Shown here piece by piece: positions 15,900-24,323 of a DNA stretch of 47,197 nucleotides; the first letter of the stretch is position 1; each line of letters opens with the position of its first letter. Source of the stretch: Terrisporobacter othiniensis (lineage in GTDB: Bacteria > Bacillota > Clostridia > Peptostreptococcales > Peptostreptococcaceae); NCBI RefSeq assembly GCF_000808015.1, contig NZ_JWHR01000003.1, forward strand, positions 1-47,197. The letters run 5' to 3'. Below the pieces are notes generated by a model, which was not told the origin of the DNA, searched no databases, and worked only from the letters and a program-made list of their open reading frames with translations. Made by a program: the position numbers and the translations under genes.

Positions 15900-17879
15900 A
15901 TGAATAAAAAATTAATATCAATATTATCAGTCTTTTCATTATGTGTAAGTATGACGGCATGTTCAAATAAAAGTGATAATACATCTAAAGAAAGTACAAG
16001 TAGCAGAACAAATGCTAGTACAGCGACCAACGAAAATGCAACAACATTATTAAGTCAATCAAGTGAAGAAGTGGAAACAATAGAGGATATAGATACCTAT
16101 ATAAAACTAATTGATAATAATACTACAGTGGATGGTAGTGGTATAAAAGTTGATGGAAATATTATTACTATAAATACGGCAGGAACTTATAGCATTAGTG
16201 GAAAATTAAGTGATGGACAGATTATAGTAAATACAGATAAAGAGAAGAAGACATATATTCTTTTAGATGGTGTGGATATTACTTGTAAAAATAGCTCACC
16301 AATTCAAATATTAAGTTCAAAAAAGACAGTATTTGCTCTAGGAGAAAATAGTGAAAATAAAATCACAGATAGTGAATCATATGATGAATCAGAAAATAAT
16401 CCGGATGCAGCAATATTTAGTAAAGAAGACCTTACTTTTATAGGAAATGGATCATTGGAGGTTAATGCTAATTACGATAAAGGTATTGTCAGTAAAGATG
16501 ATTTAATGATAGAAAGTGGGAAAATAAGTGTTAAATCCGTAGGAGATGGAATCAAAGGAAAAGACTCTGTTGTAGTTAGAGGTGGAACGTTAACTATAGA
16601 TTCTGGTGGAGATGGTATACAAGCATATAACGCAGAGGAAGAAGACAAAGGTTATGTTTCCTTAGAAGGAGGAACAATAAAAATTACAGCAGATCAAGAC
16701 GGTGTACAAGCTGAAACTAACTTATTAATAGCAGGTGGAAATATAGAAATTTCAACTGGTGGAGGTAGTGCAAATAGTAGTAACAAAGATGGATGGGGAC
16801 AATGGGGTGGTCAGCAACCAGTAAGACCTGGTGAGCCTATTCAAAACAATACATCTACTGAAAATACAGAAGACAGTACTAGTGCAAAAGCAATTAAAGC
16901 AAGTTCTATAATACAATTAGATGATGGAAAAATTAATATAGATTCTTCTGATGACTCAATTCACTCTAACGATAAATTATTAATTAATAATGGTGAAATA
17001 GAAATATCTTCAGGAGATGACGGATTACATGCAGATGCTGAGTTAGAGATAAACGGAGGAATTTTAAATATAAATAAGTCTTATGAAGGCATAGAAGGCA
17101 CAGATATAACTATAAATGATGGAAATATACACGTGGTAGCTAGCGATGATGGTCTGAATGCAGCCGGTGGAGCAGATGGATCATCCACAAATGGAAGACC
17201 AGGACAAAATGGTATGCAGTCAACAACGAGTGGAACAGCATCAATAAATGGTGGATACTTAGTTATAGATGCTGATGGAGATGGTTTAGACGCTAATGGG
17301 AACTTTACAATTACAGGAGGAACTGCTATAGTAAATGGTCCTACTAATGGGGGTAATGGAGCACTAGACTATGATGGTGAGTTTAACATGAGTGGAGGAA
17401 CTTTAATTGCAGCAGGAAGTTTAGGAATGGTTCAAACTCCAAGTTCTTCATCTAAACTAAATACTATAAACATAAGCTTAACCTCTCAAGAAGCAAATAC
17501 TTTAATAAGGGTAGAGTCAGAAGAAGATGATGATGTGGTTACTTTTGCACCTACTAAAATTTACTCATCAGTAGTTATATGCACCTCAAATATAAAATCA
17601 AATGAAACATATAAAGTCTATATAGGGGGATCTTGTAGCGGAGAAGAAAAAGATGGATTATATTCAGGAGGAAGCTATACTAAAGGAAGTGAAGTAGGAA
17701 GTAGTAAAATTTCAGAGGTTATAACGAACATAACTCAAGATGGTGCATCAAGTAATGATAACAGGACTCAACCTGGAAAAGGTGGTGGAGGAAGAGGCAA
17801 TGGAATGACATTACCAAATCAACCAGATAACAATGAAAGTACACAACCCAATAATAATGATAGTATGGAAAGTATATAA
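15900..17879 (+). CDS. Secreted lipoprotein with beta-helix carbohydrate-binding domain (Cthe_2159-like)
   Basis: 659 aa. Lipoprotein signal: KK, hydrophobic stretch, and lipobox SMTAC with Cys21. A Ser/Thr-rich linker follows (about 22-60). The rest is a long repeat array with turns such as GDGIKGKDSVVVRGG, GGDGIQAYN, DQDGVQAETN, SDDSIHSND, GDDGLHADAELEINGG, SYEGIEGTD, SDDGLNAAGG and DGDGLDANGN. These are Asp/Gly-rich, calcium-site-like turns every 18-25 residues, as in the Cthe_2159/DUF4353 pectate-lyase-like beta-helix family that binds acidic polysaccharides. A low-complexity insert (about 295-325) and a Gly/Asn/Gln-rich C-terminal tail lack a domain match by eye. AGGAGGG ribosome site. 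The promoter carries the TTTAAG repeat shared with the VTC operon, linking it to the nearby two-component system. No catalytic residues can be claimed. Confidence 0.82.
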   Translation: MNKKLISILSVFSLCVSMTACSNKSDNTSKESTSSRTNASTATNENATTLLSQSSEEVETIEDIDTYIKLIDNNTTVDGSGIKVDGNIITINTAGTYSISGKLSDGQIIVNTDKEKKTYILLDGVDITCKNSSPIQILSSKKTVFALGENSENKITDSESYDESENNPDAAIFSKEDLTFIGNGSLEVNANYDKGIVSKDDLMIESGKISVKSVGDGIKGKDSVVVRGGTLTIDSGGDGIQAYNAEEEDKGYVSLEGGTIKITADQDGVQAETNLLIAGGNIEISTGGGSANSSNKDGWGQWGGQQPVRPGEPIQNNTSTENTEDSTSAKAIKASSIIQLDDGKINIDSSDDSIHSNDKLLINNGEIEISSGDDGLHADAELEINGGILNINKSYEGIEGTDITINDGNIHVVASDDGLNAAGGADGSSTNGRPGQNGMQSTTSGTASINGGYLVIDADGDGLDANGNFTITGGTAIVNGPTNGGNGALDYDGEFNMSGGTLIAAGSLGMVQTPSSSSKLNTINISLTSQEANTLIRVESEEDDDVVTFAPTKIYSSVVICTSNIKSNETYKVYIGGSCSGEEKDGLYSGGSYTKGSEVGSSKISEVITNITQDGASSNDNRTQPGKGGGGRGNGMTLPNQPDNNESTQPNNNDSMESI

Positions 17880-17900
17880 AAATTATATTTAGAAAAGAAC

Positions 17901-17940
17901 AGATTGCCTAAGGAAACTTCTAAGTTAGGTAATCTTTTTT
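17901..17940 (+). terminator. Terminator after the beta-helix lipoprotein
   Basis: AGATTGCCTAA, loop, TTAGGTAATCTTTTTT, with one G-T pair. Confidence 0.85.
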
Positions 17941-18066
17941 GTTTACAAATATGTATTTTAACGAAGTGATTAATAAATAATCAAAATATTGTAATATATT
18001 GTAAATATATAAATTAAAACTACTATGATAAAATTTAAATAATTACAATATTTGGGGGACATTAGA

Positions 18067-19002
18067 ATGGAATCTATTTATAAGTTTATAGAATACATAA
18101 ATGAAAGTAACATATTAAGCATGGGATTGCTGATATTTGCAATATTATATTTAATATATTTATATAACAAAAAAGAAGAAATTGAAAATTACTTAGGACT
18201 AAAGCTGATAGGGTTTTATTTATTAGGTGCATTTACTTTTAATTTTAAATTTGAAAGTTTTACTGCTATAATTCCTATAGGCATTATTATATATTTAGCT
18301 TTTATGAAAAACAAAGAAAGAGTAAATTGTGTGATAAAGAAAAAAGCAAGTATTATGGGGCTTATTATACTTTGTGTAGGTGTGCTAAATTCAATAATAT
18401 ATAATAATGTAGAATATAGAGATAGAAATATACCTATAAAAAATATAAGTATTAAAAGTTTAAGAAGTGATTATGAAGTTATAAAAAAAGAACTAAGTAT
18501 AGATGATTTAGCTAGTGTAGAATCCCTTGATTTAGAATACAATAAAAATAATAAAATAAGGAGATTATCTTATACTATAAAAGATCAAAATAATAAAACT
18601 TATTTTATATCAACAAACGGCAAAAGCTACAGTATAAATACAAGCAAAACATATGAAAGTGAAGATGAGACTTTTATGTTTAGTTCAATGGGATATTATA
18701 ATATGGATATTGAAACACTTTTAGATGTAATGAGTAATACAAAGTTTAAAAAATATGAAAATACATCTTATTACACTGCTATTTATAAAAATGAAGAAAA
18801 TTATTATGAAAATGATAAAAATTTATATATTGTAGACTTGGCTAATTATTCAACAAAAAAACTAAATTCAAAATATCCCATATATGATGCAGTTGATATA
18901 AGTCATATGCCTATGGAGCAAGTAAGTGAGGGCTCATGGACAAGTACGAAAACAGATACTTATTTAATGAGATACAATATAGATGAAGAGTTAGATGAGT
19001 AG
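18067..19002 (+). CDS. Unknown membrane protein with extracytoplasmic C-terminal domain
   Basis: 311 aa. I do not recognise this family. Hydrophobic segments lie at about 16-35, 45-62, 65-80 and 95-112, followed by a polar region of about 200 residues rich in Asn, Lys, Tyr and Asp with no motif I can name. The ATG at 18067 follows GGGGGAC at 8 nt. An in-frame TTG at 18052 lies in front of that site and is less likely. The gene sits between the lipoprotein and the convergent histidine kinase with its own strong terminator (19022-19057). Its upstream region lacks the TTTAAG repeat, so membership in that regulon is not shown. Confidence 0.7.
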   Translation: MESIYKFIEYINESNILSMGLLIFAILYLIYLYNKKEEIENYLGLKLIGFYLLGAFTFNFKFESFTAIIPIGIIIYLAFMKNKERVNCVIKKKASIMGLIILCVGVLNSIIYNNVEYRDRNIPIKNISIKSLRSDYEVIKKELSIDDLASVESLDLEYNKNNKIRRLSYTIKDQNNKTYFISTNGKSYSINTSKTYESEDETFMFSSMGYYNMDIETLLDVMSNTKFKKYENTSYYTAIYKNEENYYENDKNLYIVDLANYSTKKLNSKYPIYDAVDISHMPMEQVSEGSWTSTKTDTYLMRYNIDEELDE

Positions 19003-19021
19003 GATTGATAATTAAATTACT

Positions 19022-19057
19022 AAAAAAGACTGTATACAAATTATATACAGTCTTTTT
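19022..19057. terminator. Strong bidirectional terminator
   Basis: AAAAAGACTGTATA, short loop, TATACAGTCTTTTT: a perfect 14-bp stem between the unknown membrane protein (+) and the convergent kinase gene (-). Confidence 0.92.
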
Positions 19058-19137
19058 ATATGAAAAGGATTTATAATTTATGGATAAATCGTAAATTTCA
19101 ACCTATTAAGATGGTTGATTGAGAGAAAATGATGTTT

Positions 19138-20340
19138 TTACTGTGGAAAAAGTGGTAAATCTACTGTAAAAGTAGCATCTTTATTTAAATTACTAGAAGC
19201 ATAAATTTTTCCTTTATGCTGGGTAACAATAGATTTTGCAATAGATAGACCAAGTCCATATCCACCAGTTTCTCTATCTCTAGAATCATCAGCCCTATAA
19301 AACCTTTCAAAGATTTTATTTAATTTATCTTTGGGAATCCCTTCTCCAGTATTTTTAATAATTAACCTAGATTTAGACTTATCTGTAACTAAGTTGACAG
19401 ATATACAACCTTCTTTATTTGTATATTTTACGGCATTATCCATAAGAATATTAAACAATTTTTTTATACTTTCTTCATTAGCATTTATCATTATATTTTT
19501 ATTAATATTAGTATTCAATGTAATTTTATTTTCAAATATAACAGCATCAAAGGTTAAGAGCATACTTTCTATCATATTACTAAGATTTATTGGAGAAAAT
19601 ATCAATTTATTTTTTTCCACATCTAACTTTGCAAGAGATAACATTTCATTTACTAGTTCAGACATTCTATCTGATTGAGAATCAATATATTTAATCCATT
19701 TAGACTGATTTCTTATAGTATCTTCAGGATTACTAAGCAATAATGAAGTATTTGTTTTAATTATGGTCAAAGGTGTTTTTAATTCATGAGAAGCATCTGC
19801 AATAAATTGTTTTTGTCTATTAAATGTCTCTTTAATAGGCTCAATACTTTTATTAGTAAGATAAATACTTATTATTAAAAGAAAAATAAGACTTATTGAT
19901 CCGGCCAAAACAAAAATCTGAATTAATCTTATTTTTAAGCTCTCTTCTGAAGTAATATTCAAAAGTACAATCTTTGAAAAAAACCTGAAACTCCTTTTTT
20001 CATACTTATAGATATAATCATCTATTTTAATTTTACCATTATTCTTATTACTTTCATAAATAGTATTTATAGCGTTTTGCAATTTCACAGTAGTCATATC
20101 ATAATTTAGGTGGACAAAATAATTTGTAATATTTCCACTATTATCAAGCTCAACTACAATATTGCCACTATTAGGCTTTTGTTTTGGACTATTATTCATA
20201 AGAGAATCAATATTCATATTTGTTTCTCTATTAATGCTGTGGTTAGTCATAAAATAAAGAAAACTAAAAATACTTATAAAAACTATAGTGAGCAAAGTCA
20301 TATTGATTAAAATAAATCTGGTTTTTAGCTTTTTAAACAT
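19138..20340 (-). CDS. Sensor histidine kinase (OmpR-type partner)
   Basis: 400 aa. TM1 about residues 8-30, extracytoplasmic sensor loop about 31-135 with no recognised domain, TM2 about 137-161. Then the dimerisation domain with H-box FIADASHELKTPLTIIK, N-box ILMDNAVKYTNKEG, and ATP motifs NTGEGIPKDKLNKIFERFYRADDSRDRETGGYGLGLSIAKSIV. The gene starts 2 bp after its response regulator's stop (minus strand), so the two are co-expressed. It lies directly downstream of DUF4956 and the VTC protein on the same strand and likely controls them. The signal is unknown; the loop is rich in Asn/Lys. Confidence 0.92.
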   Translation of the reverse strand: MFKKLKTRFILINMTLLTIVFISIFSFLYFMTNHSINRETNMNIDSLMNNSPKQKPNSGNIVVELDNSGNITNYFVHLNYDMTTVKLQNAINTIYESNKNNGKIKIDDYIYKYEKRSFRFFSKIVLLNITSEESLKIRLIQIFVLAGSISLIFLLIISIYLTNKSIEPIKETFNRQKQFIADASHELKTPLTIIKTNTSLLLSNPEDTIRNQSKWIKYIDSQSDRMSELVNEMLSLAKLDVEKNKLIFSPINLSNMIESMLLTFDAVIFENKITLNTNINKNIMINANEESIKKLFNILMDNAVKYTNKEGCISVNLVTDKSKSRLIIKNTGEGIPKDKLNKIFERFYRADDSRDRETGGYGLGLSIAKSIVTQHKGKIYASSNLNKDATFTVDLPLFPQ

Positions 20341-20342
20341 TA

Positions 20343-21014
20343 TTATTTCTCCAGTTTATATCCGGCTCTTCTTATAGTAGTGATTTTTACAGAAGAGTTA
20401 ATAAAAGTAAGCTTTTTTCTCAGAAAAGAGATATAAACTTCTATATTGTTATATTCAACATCAGAATCAAATCCCCAAAGTTTAGTTATTAAATCGTCTT
20501 TGCTTACAATATTTTTAGGTCTTTGCATAAAATAGTTTAATATTTCAAACTCTTTTTGAGTAAGAGTTACTGCAGAATCTCTACAGCTTAAATCATAATT
20601 AGATAGATTTAAATTGATATCGCCATAAGTTAACAAGCTATCATTTATAACTTCACCTTTTCTTCGCGATATTGCCCTAAGTCTTGCTAGTAATTCTTTT
20701 GGCTCAAAGGGTTTTGGTAAGTAATCATCAGCACCTAAATCAAGACCCGTTACTTTATCATCAACAGAATCTTTCGCGGTTAATAAGAGTATAGGGGTAG
20801 ATATACTTTCTTTTCGCAGTTTTTGTAAAATTTCTAGACCGTTTAATTTAGGAAGCATTATATCTAAAATAATGACATCATAAATATCTGTTAGAGCATA
20901 TTCTAGTCCATTATCTCCATCATAAACTGCATCTACGCTATATTTATTATTAATTAATATTTGGCTTAAAGCTTCAGAAAGTTGCTTTTCATCTTCTACT
21001 AATAAAAGTTTCAA
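20343..21014 (-). CDS. OmpR/PhoB-family response regulator
   Basis: About 223 aa with TTG start at 21014, which is 8 nt after GGAGG (21027-21023). The TTG at 21029 would overlap that ribosome site. Receiver: LLLVEDEKQLSE, phospho-acceptor in YDVIILDIMLPKLNG, LLLTAKDSVDDKVTGLDLGADDYLPKPF. The C-terminal winged helix (from about 125) has LTQKEFEILNYFMQRPKNIVSKDDLITKLWG and NNIEVYISFLRKKL, ending RRAGYKL. Two-gene unit with the kinase. Proteins of this family bind direct hexamers with 11-bp period, as seen at 15828-15844 and 22686-22702, so these are its probable targets. Confidence 0.93.
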   Translation of the reverse strand: MKLLLVEDEKQLSEALSQILINNKYSVDAVYDGDNGLEYALTDIYDVIILDIMLPKLNGLEILQKLRKESISTPILLLTAKDSVDDKVTGLDLGADDYLPKPFEPKELLARLRAISRRKGEVINDSLLTYGDINLNLSNYDLSCRDSAVTLTQKEFEILNYFMQRPKNIVSKDDLITKLWGFDSDVEYNNIEVYISFLRKKLTFINSSVKITTIRRAGYKLEK

Positions 21015-21050
21015 TATGTTATCCTCCAAACTGCTTCAACTTCATGAAGT

Positions 21051-21146
21051 AAATTTGAGCAATGGAATTATCCTAAGTAGTAATGAGGATATATCATTGA
21101 CAATATGCTTCTCAATTTTGGCGACATGAGCTAAGCGAATTTTTTT
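21051..21146 (+). repeat. Dispersed ~100-bp repeat, copy A (degenerate)
   Basis: Begins AAATTTGAGCAATGG and ends GAGCTAAGCGAATTTTTT, the same termini as copies B and C, while the middle has diverged. It lies between the DUF4956 terminator and the response-regulator start. Confidence 0.6.
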
Positions 21147-21168
21147 ATTATTTTATTATACAATAAAG

Positions 21169-21190
21169 CCCCTTAAAAAGACTTAAGGGG
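21169..21190 (-). terminator. Terminator after DUF4956
   Basis: CCCCTTAA, 6-nt loop, TTAAGGGG: an 8-bp perfect stem just after the DUF4956 stop. The minus-strand tail CTTTATTG is a weak T tract, so read-through to the regulator genes is possible. Confidence 0.6.
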
Positions 21191-21197
21191 AAGTAAA

Positions 21198-21884
21198 TTA
21201 ATTATCACCATAGTTAGTATTAGCAAGAGTAAGAGTAATGTTTAAGTTACCATTTCTACATCTTAACTCGTCCATAAAAGATTTTTGATTTGAATTGGCT
21301 TTTAAACTTATTGTATAAGTCAGCTCAAATAAAGAACCAAAGTCCCTAGTTCTAACTCTTTGTATACTATAAGAATTAGTGTAGTTATCTAATACTTCTT
21401 CGAATACACCTTCATAATTTAGGTTTTCTGGAATAGTAATTTTAAGTTGCATTGTTTTATTTTTAGGCTCTGCAAATTTGGTCATATGTAATCCAATCAT
21501 TACAGCAGATAAAATTAAAGTAAATAAAACAGCATAAGTAATATATCCCATACCACAAGTAAGCCCAATTGCTAAAGTAAAGAATATATATGCAATATCC
21601 TTTGGATCTCCTGGGGCACTCCTAAAACGAATTATGGAAAATGCTCCAGCTAAAGAGAAGGCTCTAGCTACATTGTTGCCAACTAATAGGATAATTATAG
21701 ATATTATTACAGGCAACATAATTAAGGTTGTACTAAATCCAGAATTAAAATTATCTTTTTCATGTGTTTTCATATAAACTACACTTATTAAAATTCCTAG
21801 TATAATAGATGTACCTATTACTAGTAGAGAATTAATAAGAGTAAATGATTCTCCTGTTGTTGAGGATATTATTGTTTCTAACAT
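21198..21884 (-). CDS. DUF4956 membrane protein
   Basis: 228 aa. Four hydrophobic segments (about 17-40, 52-70, 85-105, 112-132) with the family-typical stretch RAFSLAGAFSIIRFRSAPGDPKDIAYIFFTLAIGLTCGMGY, seen in parts between 75 and 120. A cytoplasmic alpha/beta domain follows to the C-terminus. DUF4956 genes are commonly adjacent to VTC-domain genes, and here the start overlaps the VTC gene's end by 7 bp, indicating coupling. Probable membrane partner of the polymerase-like protein. Biochemical function not established. Confidence 0.85.
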   Translation of the reverse strand: MLETIISSTTGESFTLINSLLVIGTSIILGILISVVYMKTHEKDNFNSGFSTTLIMLPVIISIIILLVGNNVARAFSLAGAFSIIRFRSAPGDPKDIAYIFFTLAIGLTCGMGYITYAVLFTLILSAVMIGLHMTKFAEPKNKTMQLKITIPENLNYEGVFEEVLDNYTNSYSIQRVRTRDFGSLFELTYTISLKANSNQKSFMDELRCRNGNLNITLTLANTNYGDN

Positions 21885-22633
21885 ATTTCAGCTCCTATTT
21901 TTATTTCATTATTTTCTTTATTATTTAAACAATATTTCATAAATTCATTTCCATACTTTGAAAAATGAGTTGGATAAATTTCAAGTTCAGATAAAACTTT
22001 TGTAAACCATAAAGGTATGGCACCTAATATCTTTACTTCCATAAGATATTTTCCATCTCCAACGACATCTTTACCAAAACTTCCTTCTTCTAAAAGTAGA
22101 TGATTTCTTCTAGTCAAAACTCTTGAATCAAATGTTACTCTAAAATCAGGATTATCCTTACAGAAAAAAGCATTTCTTTCATAAGATATAAATACAGTAG
22201 GATATACTTTTGTTTTACTAATATAGTATTCTATTTCATGAAGTACTTGTTTATCCATATAATCTTTAACCACAGGTCTTTTATTGTTATAAAGAAATTC
22301 ATAAGCTTCACCTAAGGACAGAGAAAGTCTTCGCTTGCTAACAATACCCTTGATTTTTTTCTTTAATTCTAAGAATACTCTATCATTAGCATTAGTTGGT
22401 ATCGTATAGCTTCTTAGTCTGAGTTTTTCTTTATAATATGGTTTTGATATGGAATGTCTTATTACATCGCTATTTTCAGTATCATAATAGATATTATAGA
22501 TACTGTAAGTTCTATTGTTTTGACAAAATTTATCAGGATTCATATAATCCAGAAGTTTTGGAATTAATTCATTATATTGATTTTCTGTTATTAAAAACTT
22601 TTTCTCATAACGTTTAAAGGACTTTATTGCCAT
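21878..22633 (-). CDS. VTC-domain protein (polyphosphate polymerase-like)
   Basis: 251 aa. VTC tunnel-fold signatures: KRYEKKFLITENQY, YSIYNIYYDTEN, KEKLRLRSYT, VFLELKKKIKGIVSKRR, YERNAFF, FRVTFDSRVLTRR and KYLMEVKILGAIPLWF. The alternating Lys/Arg and Glu residues form the charged tunnel that in yeast Vtc4 makes polyphosphate from ATP. Bacterial homologues are annotated on that basis only. ATG at 22633 follows AGAGGTG. An in-frame TTG (22654) precedes that site. First gene of an operon with DUF4956 and perhaps the two-component genes. The promoter has the TTTAAG direct repeat shared with the beta-helix lipoprotein. Confidence 0.85.
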   Translation of the reverse strand: MAIKSFKRYEKKFLITENQYNELIPKLLDYMNPDKFCQNNRTYSIYNIYYDTENSDVIRHSISKPYYKEKLRLRSYTIPTNANDRVFLELKKKIKGIVSKRRLSLSLGEAYEFLYNNKRPVVKDYMDKQVLHEIEYYISKTKVYPTVFISYERNAFFCKDNPDFRVTFDSRVLTRRNHLLLEEGSFGKDVVGDGKYLMEVKILGAIPLWFTKVLSELEIYPTHFSKYGNEFMKYCLNNKENNEIKIGAEIC

Positions 22634-22669
22634 ATTTTTCACCTCTTTTATCAATTGTTTTACACCATG

Positions 22670-22702
22670 AGTATAATAATTTAACCTTAAAATAATCTTA
22701 AA
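22670..22702 (-). promoter_or_regulatory. TTTAAG direct-repeat operator and promoter of the VTC operon
   Basis: Reading the minus strand: TTTAAG (22702-22697), 5 bp, TTTAAG (22691-22686), 10 bp, then -10 TATACT (22675-22670). Geometry matches 15828-15860, and the 17-bp repeat unit differs there at a single base. Confidence 0.62.
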
Positions 22703-22799
22703 GAAAATCTGTTAATACATTTTTATAAAAATCAAACTTTTTATAGAATATTTACAAAAATTGGTATAGAATTAAAGTGAAAGAATAATAAAAAATATT

Positions 22800-23098
22800 T
22801 TAGGTTCTTTAAAGATTAATAGGGAAAGAGGTGAGAACCCTCTACAGCCCCCGTTACTGTAATGTGGACGAAACTCAACAAACCACTGTAAAAAAGTTAC
22901 GAATGGAATTTGAGCAACGGATTTGACTAAAATTGCATGGCGCCGACGTAGTCGTTTAAAGCATTAGCAAAGTCATATCGTTGGTAATATGAACGTAGTG
23001 AATTTTTTATGGGAAGGTGAGGAGTAGGATGAAGCTAAGTCAGGAGACCTGCCTAGAGTATAAAAAGAAATTTCTTCGGGGTGAAGGAAGTATCTTAT
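22800..23098 (+). ncRNA. Cobalamin riboswitch 1 (upstream of cbiMNQO), with inserted repeat
   Basis: AdoCbl-class conserved elements in order: AGGGAA, GGTGAGAACCC hairpin, the GCCCCCG-TACTGTAA core, CCACTG (22883-22888), GGGAAGG (23011-23017), the B12 box GTCAGGAGACCTGCC (23039-23053), and CGGGGTGAAGG. The spacing between CCACTG and GGGAAGG is 122 nt, against 10 nt in the second riboswitch, because copy B of the dispersed repeat lies there. The downstream hairpin at 23134-23161 suggests termination control of the cobalt transporter genes. Confidence 0.92.
22907..23008 (+). repeat. Dispersed ~100-bp repeat, copy B (inside riboswitch 1)
   Basis: Starts AATTTGAGCAACGG and ends GTAGTGAATTTTTT. 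It aligns to the reverse complement of copy D over its whole length, with roughly four of five bases identical by eye. Internal stem GCCGACG/CGTTGGT has compensated changes in copy D (GCCGGCG/CGTCGGC). Confidence 0.8.
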
Positions 23099-23133
23099 TA
23101 GAAAACATTTTATGTTGGAAATTAAGAGATACG

Positions 23134-23161
23134 AGCCTAGCCTTTCGGTTAGGCTTTTTTT
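23134..23161 (+). terminator. Terminator of riboswitch 1 expression platform
   Basis: GCCTAGCC, TTTC loop, GGTTAGGC, then T7, about 115 bp before cbiM. Probably formed when cobalamin is bound. Confidence 0.85.
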
Positions 23162-23277
23162 AATTATCAACTAATTAAGTAAGCAAAATATTTAGTTACA
23201 ACAAGAAATCTTAGTTAAATGAATTAAAATAATAAGATATACACCCTAAAAATAATTAAAAGGGAGATGTATGTAGT

Positions 23278-23994
23278 ATGAAAAAAAGTAATGTAAAATG
23301 GTCATTAATAGCAGCATTTATGTTAATGACTACACCAGTAATCTCAAATGCAATGCACATTATGGAAGGCTTTTTACCAGTAAACTGGGCAATAATTTGG
23401 TGGGTAATATTTATACCTTTCTTTATAGTAGGACTTAAAAATATTACTAAAATAGTAAAAGAGCAACCTAAAAAGAAATTATTATTAGCTCTTTGTGGAG
23501 CTTTCGTTTTTGTATTATCAGCATTAAAAATTCCATCAGTTACAGGTAGTTGTTCGCATCCAACGGGTGTAGGCCTTGCAGCAATATTATTCGGACCTAG
23601 TGCAACTGTAGTTTTAGGGACAATAGTATTATTATTCCAAGCCTTATTATTGGCGCATGGTGGAATTACAACTTTAGGAGCAAATGCTTTTTCCATGGCA
23701 ATTGTAGGACCATTAGTTTCTTTTGGAATATGGAAATTATGTAAAGATAAAATAGATAAAAAAATGGCAGTATTTTTAGCAGCAGCTTTAGGAGATTTGT
23801 TAACATATACTGTAACATCTTTCCAACTAGGTTTTGCTTTCCCAGATCCAGCAGGTGGATTTATGGTATCAGCAGTAAAATTCTTAGGAGTGTTCTTTAT
23901 TACTCAAGTACCTATAGCAATAGCAGAAGGATTACTTACAGTTATAGTTTATAACTTTATAACTGAAAATGAAGAAAGAGAGGTGTTAGCATAA
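23278..23994 (+). CDS. cbiM: Cobalt ECF transporter substrate-capture protein CbiM
   Basis: 238 aa with cleavable signal peptide (about 1-25, ending SNA), leaving mature N-terminus MHIMEGFLP. In this family the Met-His pair of the processed N-terminus binds Co2+. Multiple membrane helices contain the conserved [21 protein letters not shown] and [22 protein letters not shown]. Mature length is typical. First gene of cbiM-N-Q-O, controlled by riboswitch 1. It imports cobalt for the corrin ring made by the downstream operon. AGGGAG ribosome site. Confidence 0.96.
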   Translation: MKKSNVKWSLIAAFMLMTTPVISNAMHIMEGFLPVNWAIIWWVIFIPFFIVGLKNITKIVKEQPKKKLLLALCGAFVFVLSALKIPSVTGSCSHPTGVGLAAILFGPSATVVLGTIVLLFQALLLAHGGITTLGANAFSMAIVGPLVSFGIWKLCKDKIDKKMAVFLAAALGDLLTYTVTSFQLGFAFPDPAGGFMVSAVKFLGVFFITQVPIAIAEGLLTVIVYNFITENEEREVLA

Positions 23995-24323
23995 TGCAAA
24001 GTTCAACAAGAAAAAAATCAAGTAGTATTAAATTAACAATCACTTTACTTCTTTTAGTTTTAGCTATAATTATTGTCCCATTAATAACTCAAAAAGGAGC
24101 AGAGTTTGGTGGAGCAGATGGAGAGGCTGAAGGTGTAATAACTGAAATAAATCCAGAGTATGAACCATGGTTTAGCAGTATAATAGAGCCTGCAAGTGGA
24201 GAGATTGAAAGTTTATTATTTGCATCTCAAGCTGCATTTGGAGCAGGAATAATAGGATATTATATTGGAACTACTAGAACTAAGAAAAAGATGAGAGATG
24301 AATTATTAAATGATAATAGATGA
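23994..24323 (+). CDS. cbiN: Cobalt transport accessory protein CbiN
   Basis: 109 aa. Two membrane helices (about 14-32 and 79-97) flank a loop with FGGADGEAEGVITEINPEYEPWF, matching CbiN. It overlaps the cbiM stop by one base. It enhances CbiM-QO cobalt uptake by interacting with CbiM. The C-terminus is a short basic/acidic tail, and the end overlaps cbiQ by 14 bp. Confidence 0.93.
   Translation: MQSSTRKKSSSIKLTITLLLLVLAIIIVPLITQKGAEFGGADGEAEGVITEINPEYEPWFSSIIEPASGEIESLLFASQAAFGAGIIGYYIGTTRTKKKMRDELLNDNR

Noticed and set aside
22973..23170. 65-codon minus-strand open frame
   Set aside because: It is antisense to the riboswitch 1 aptamer and terminator and is better explained by the RNA structure.
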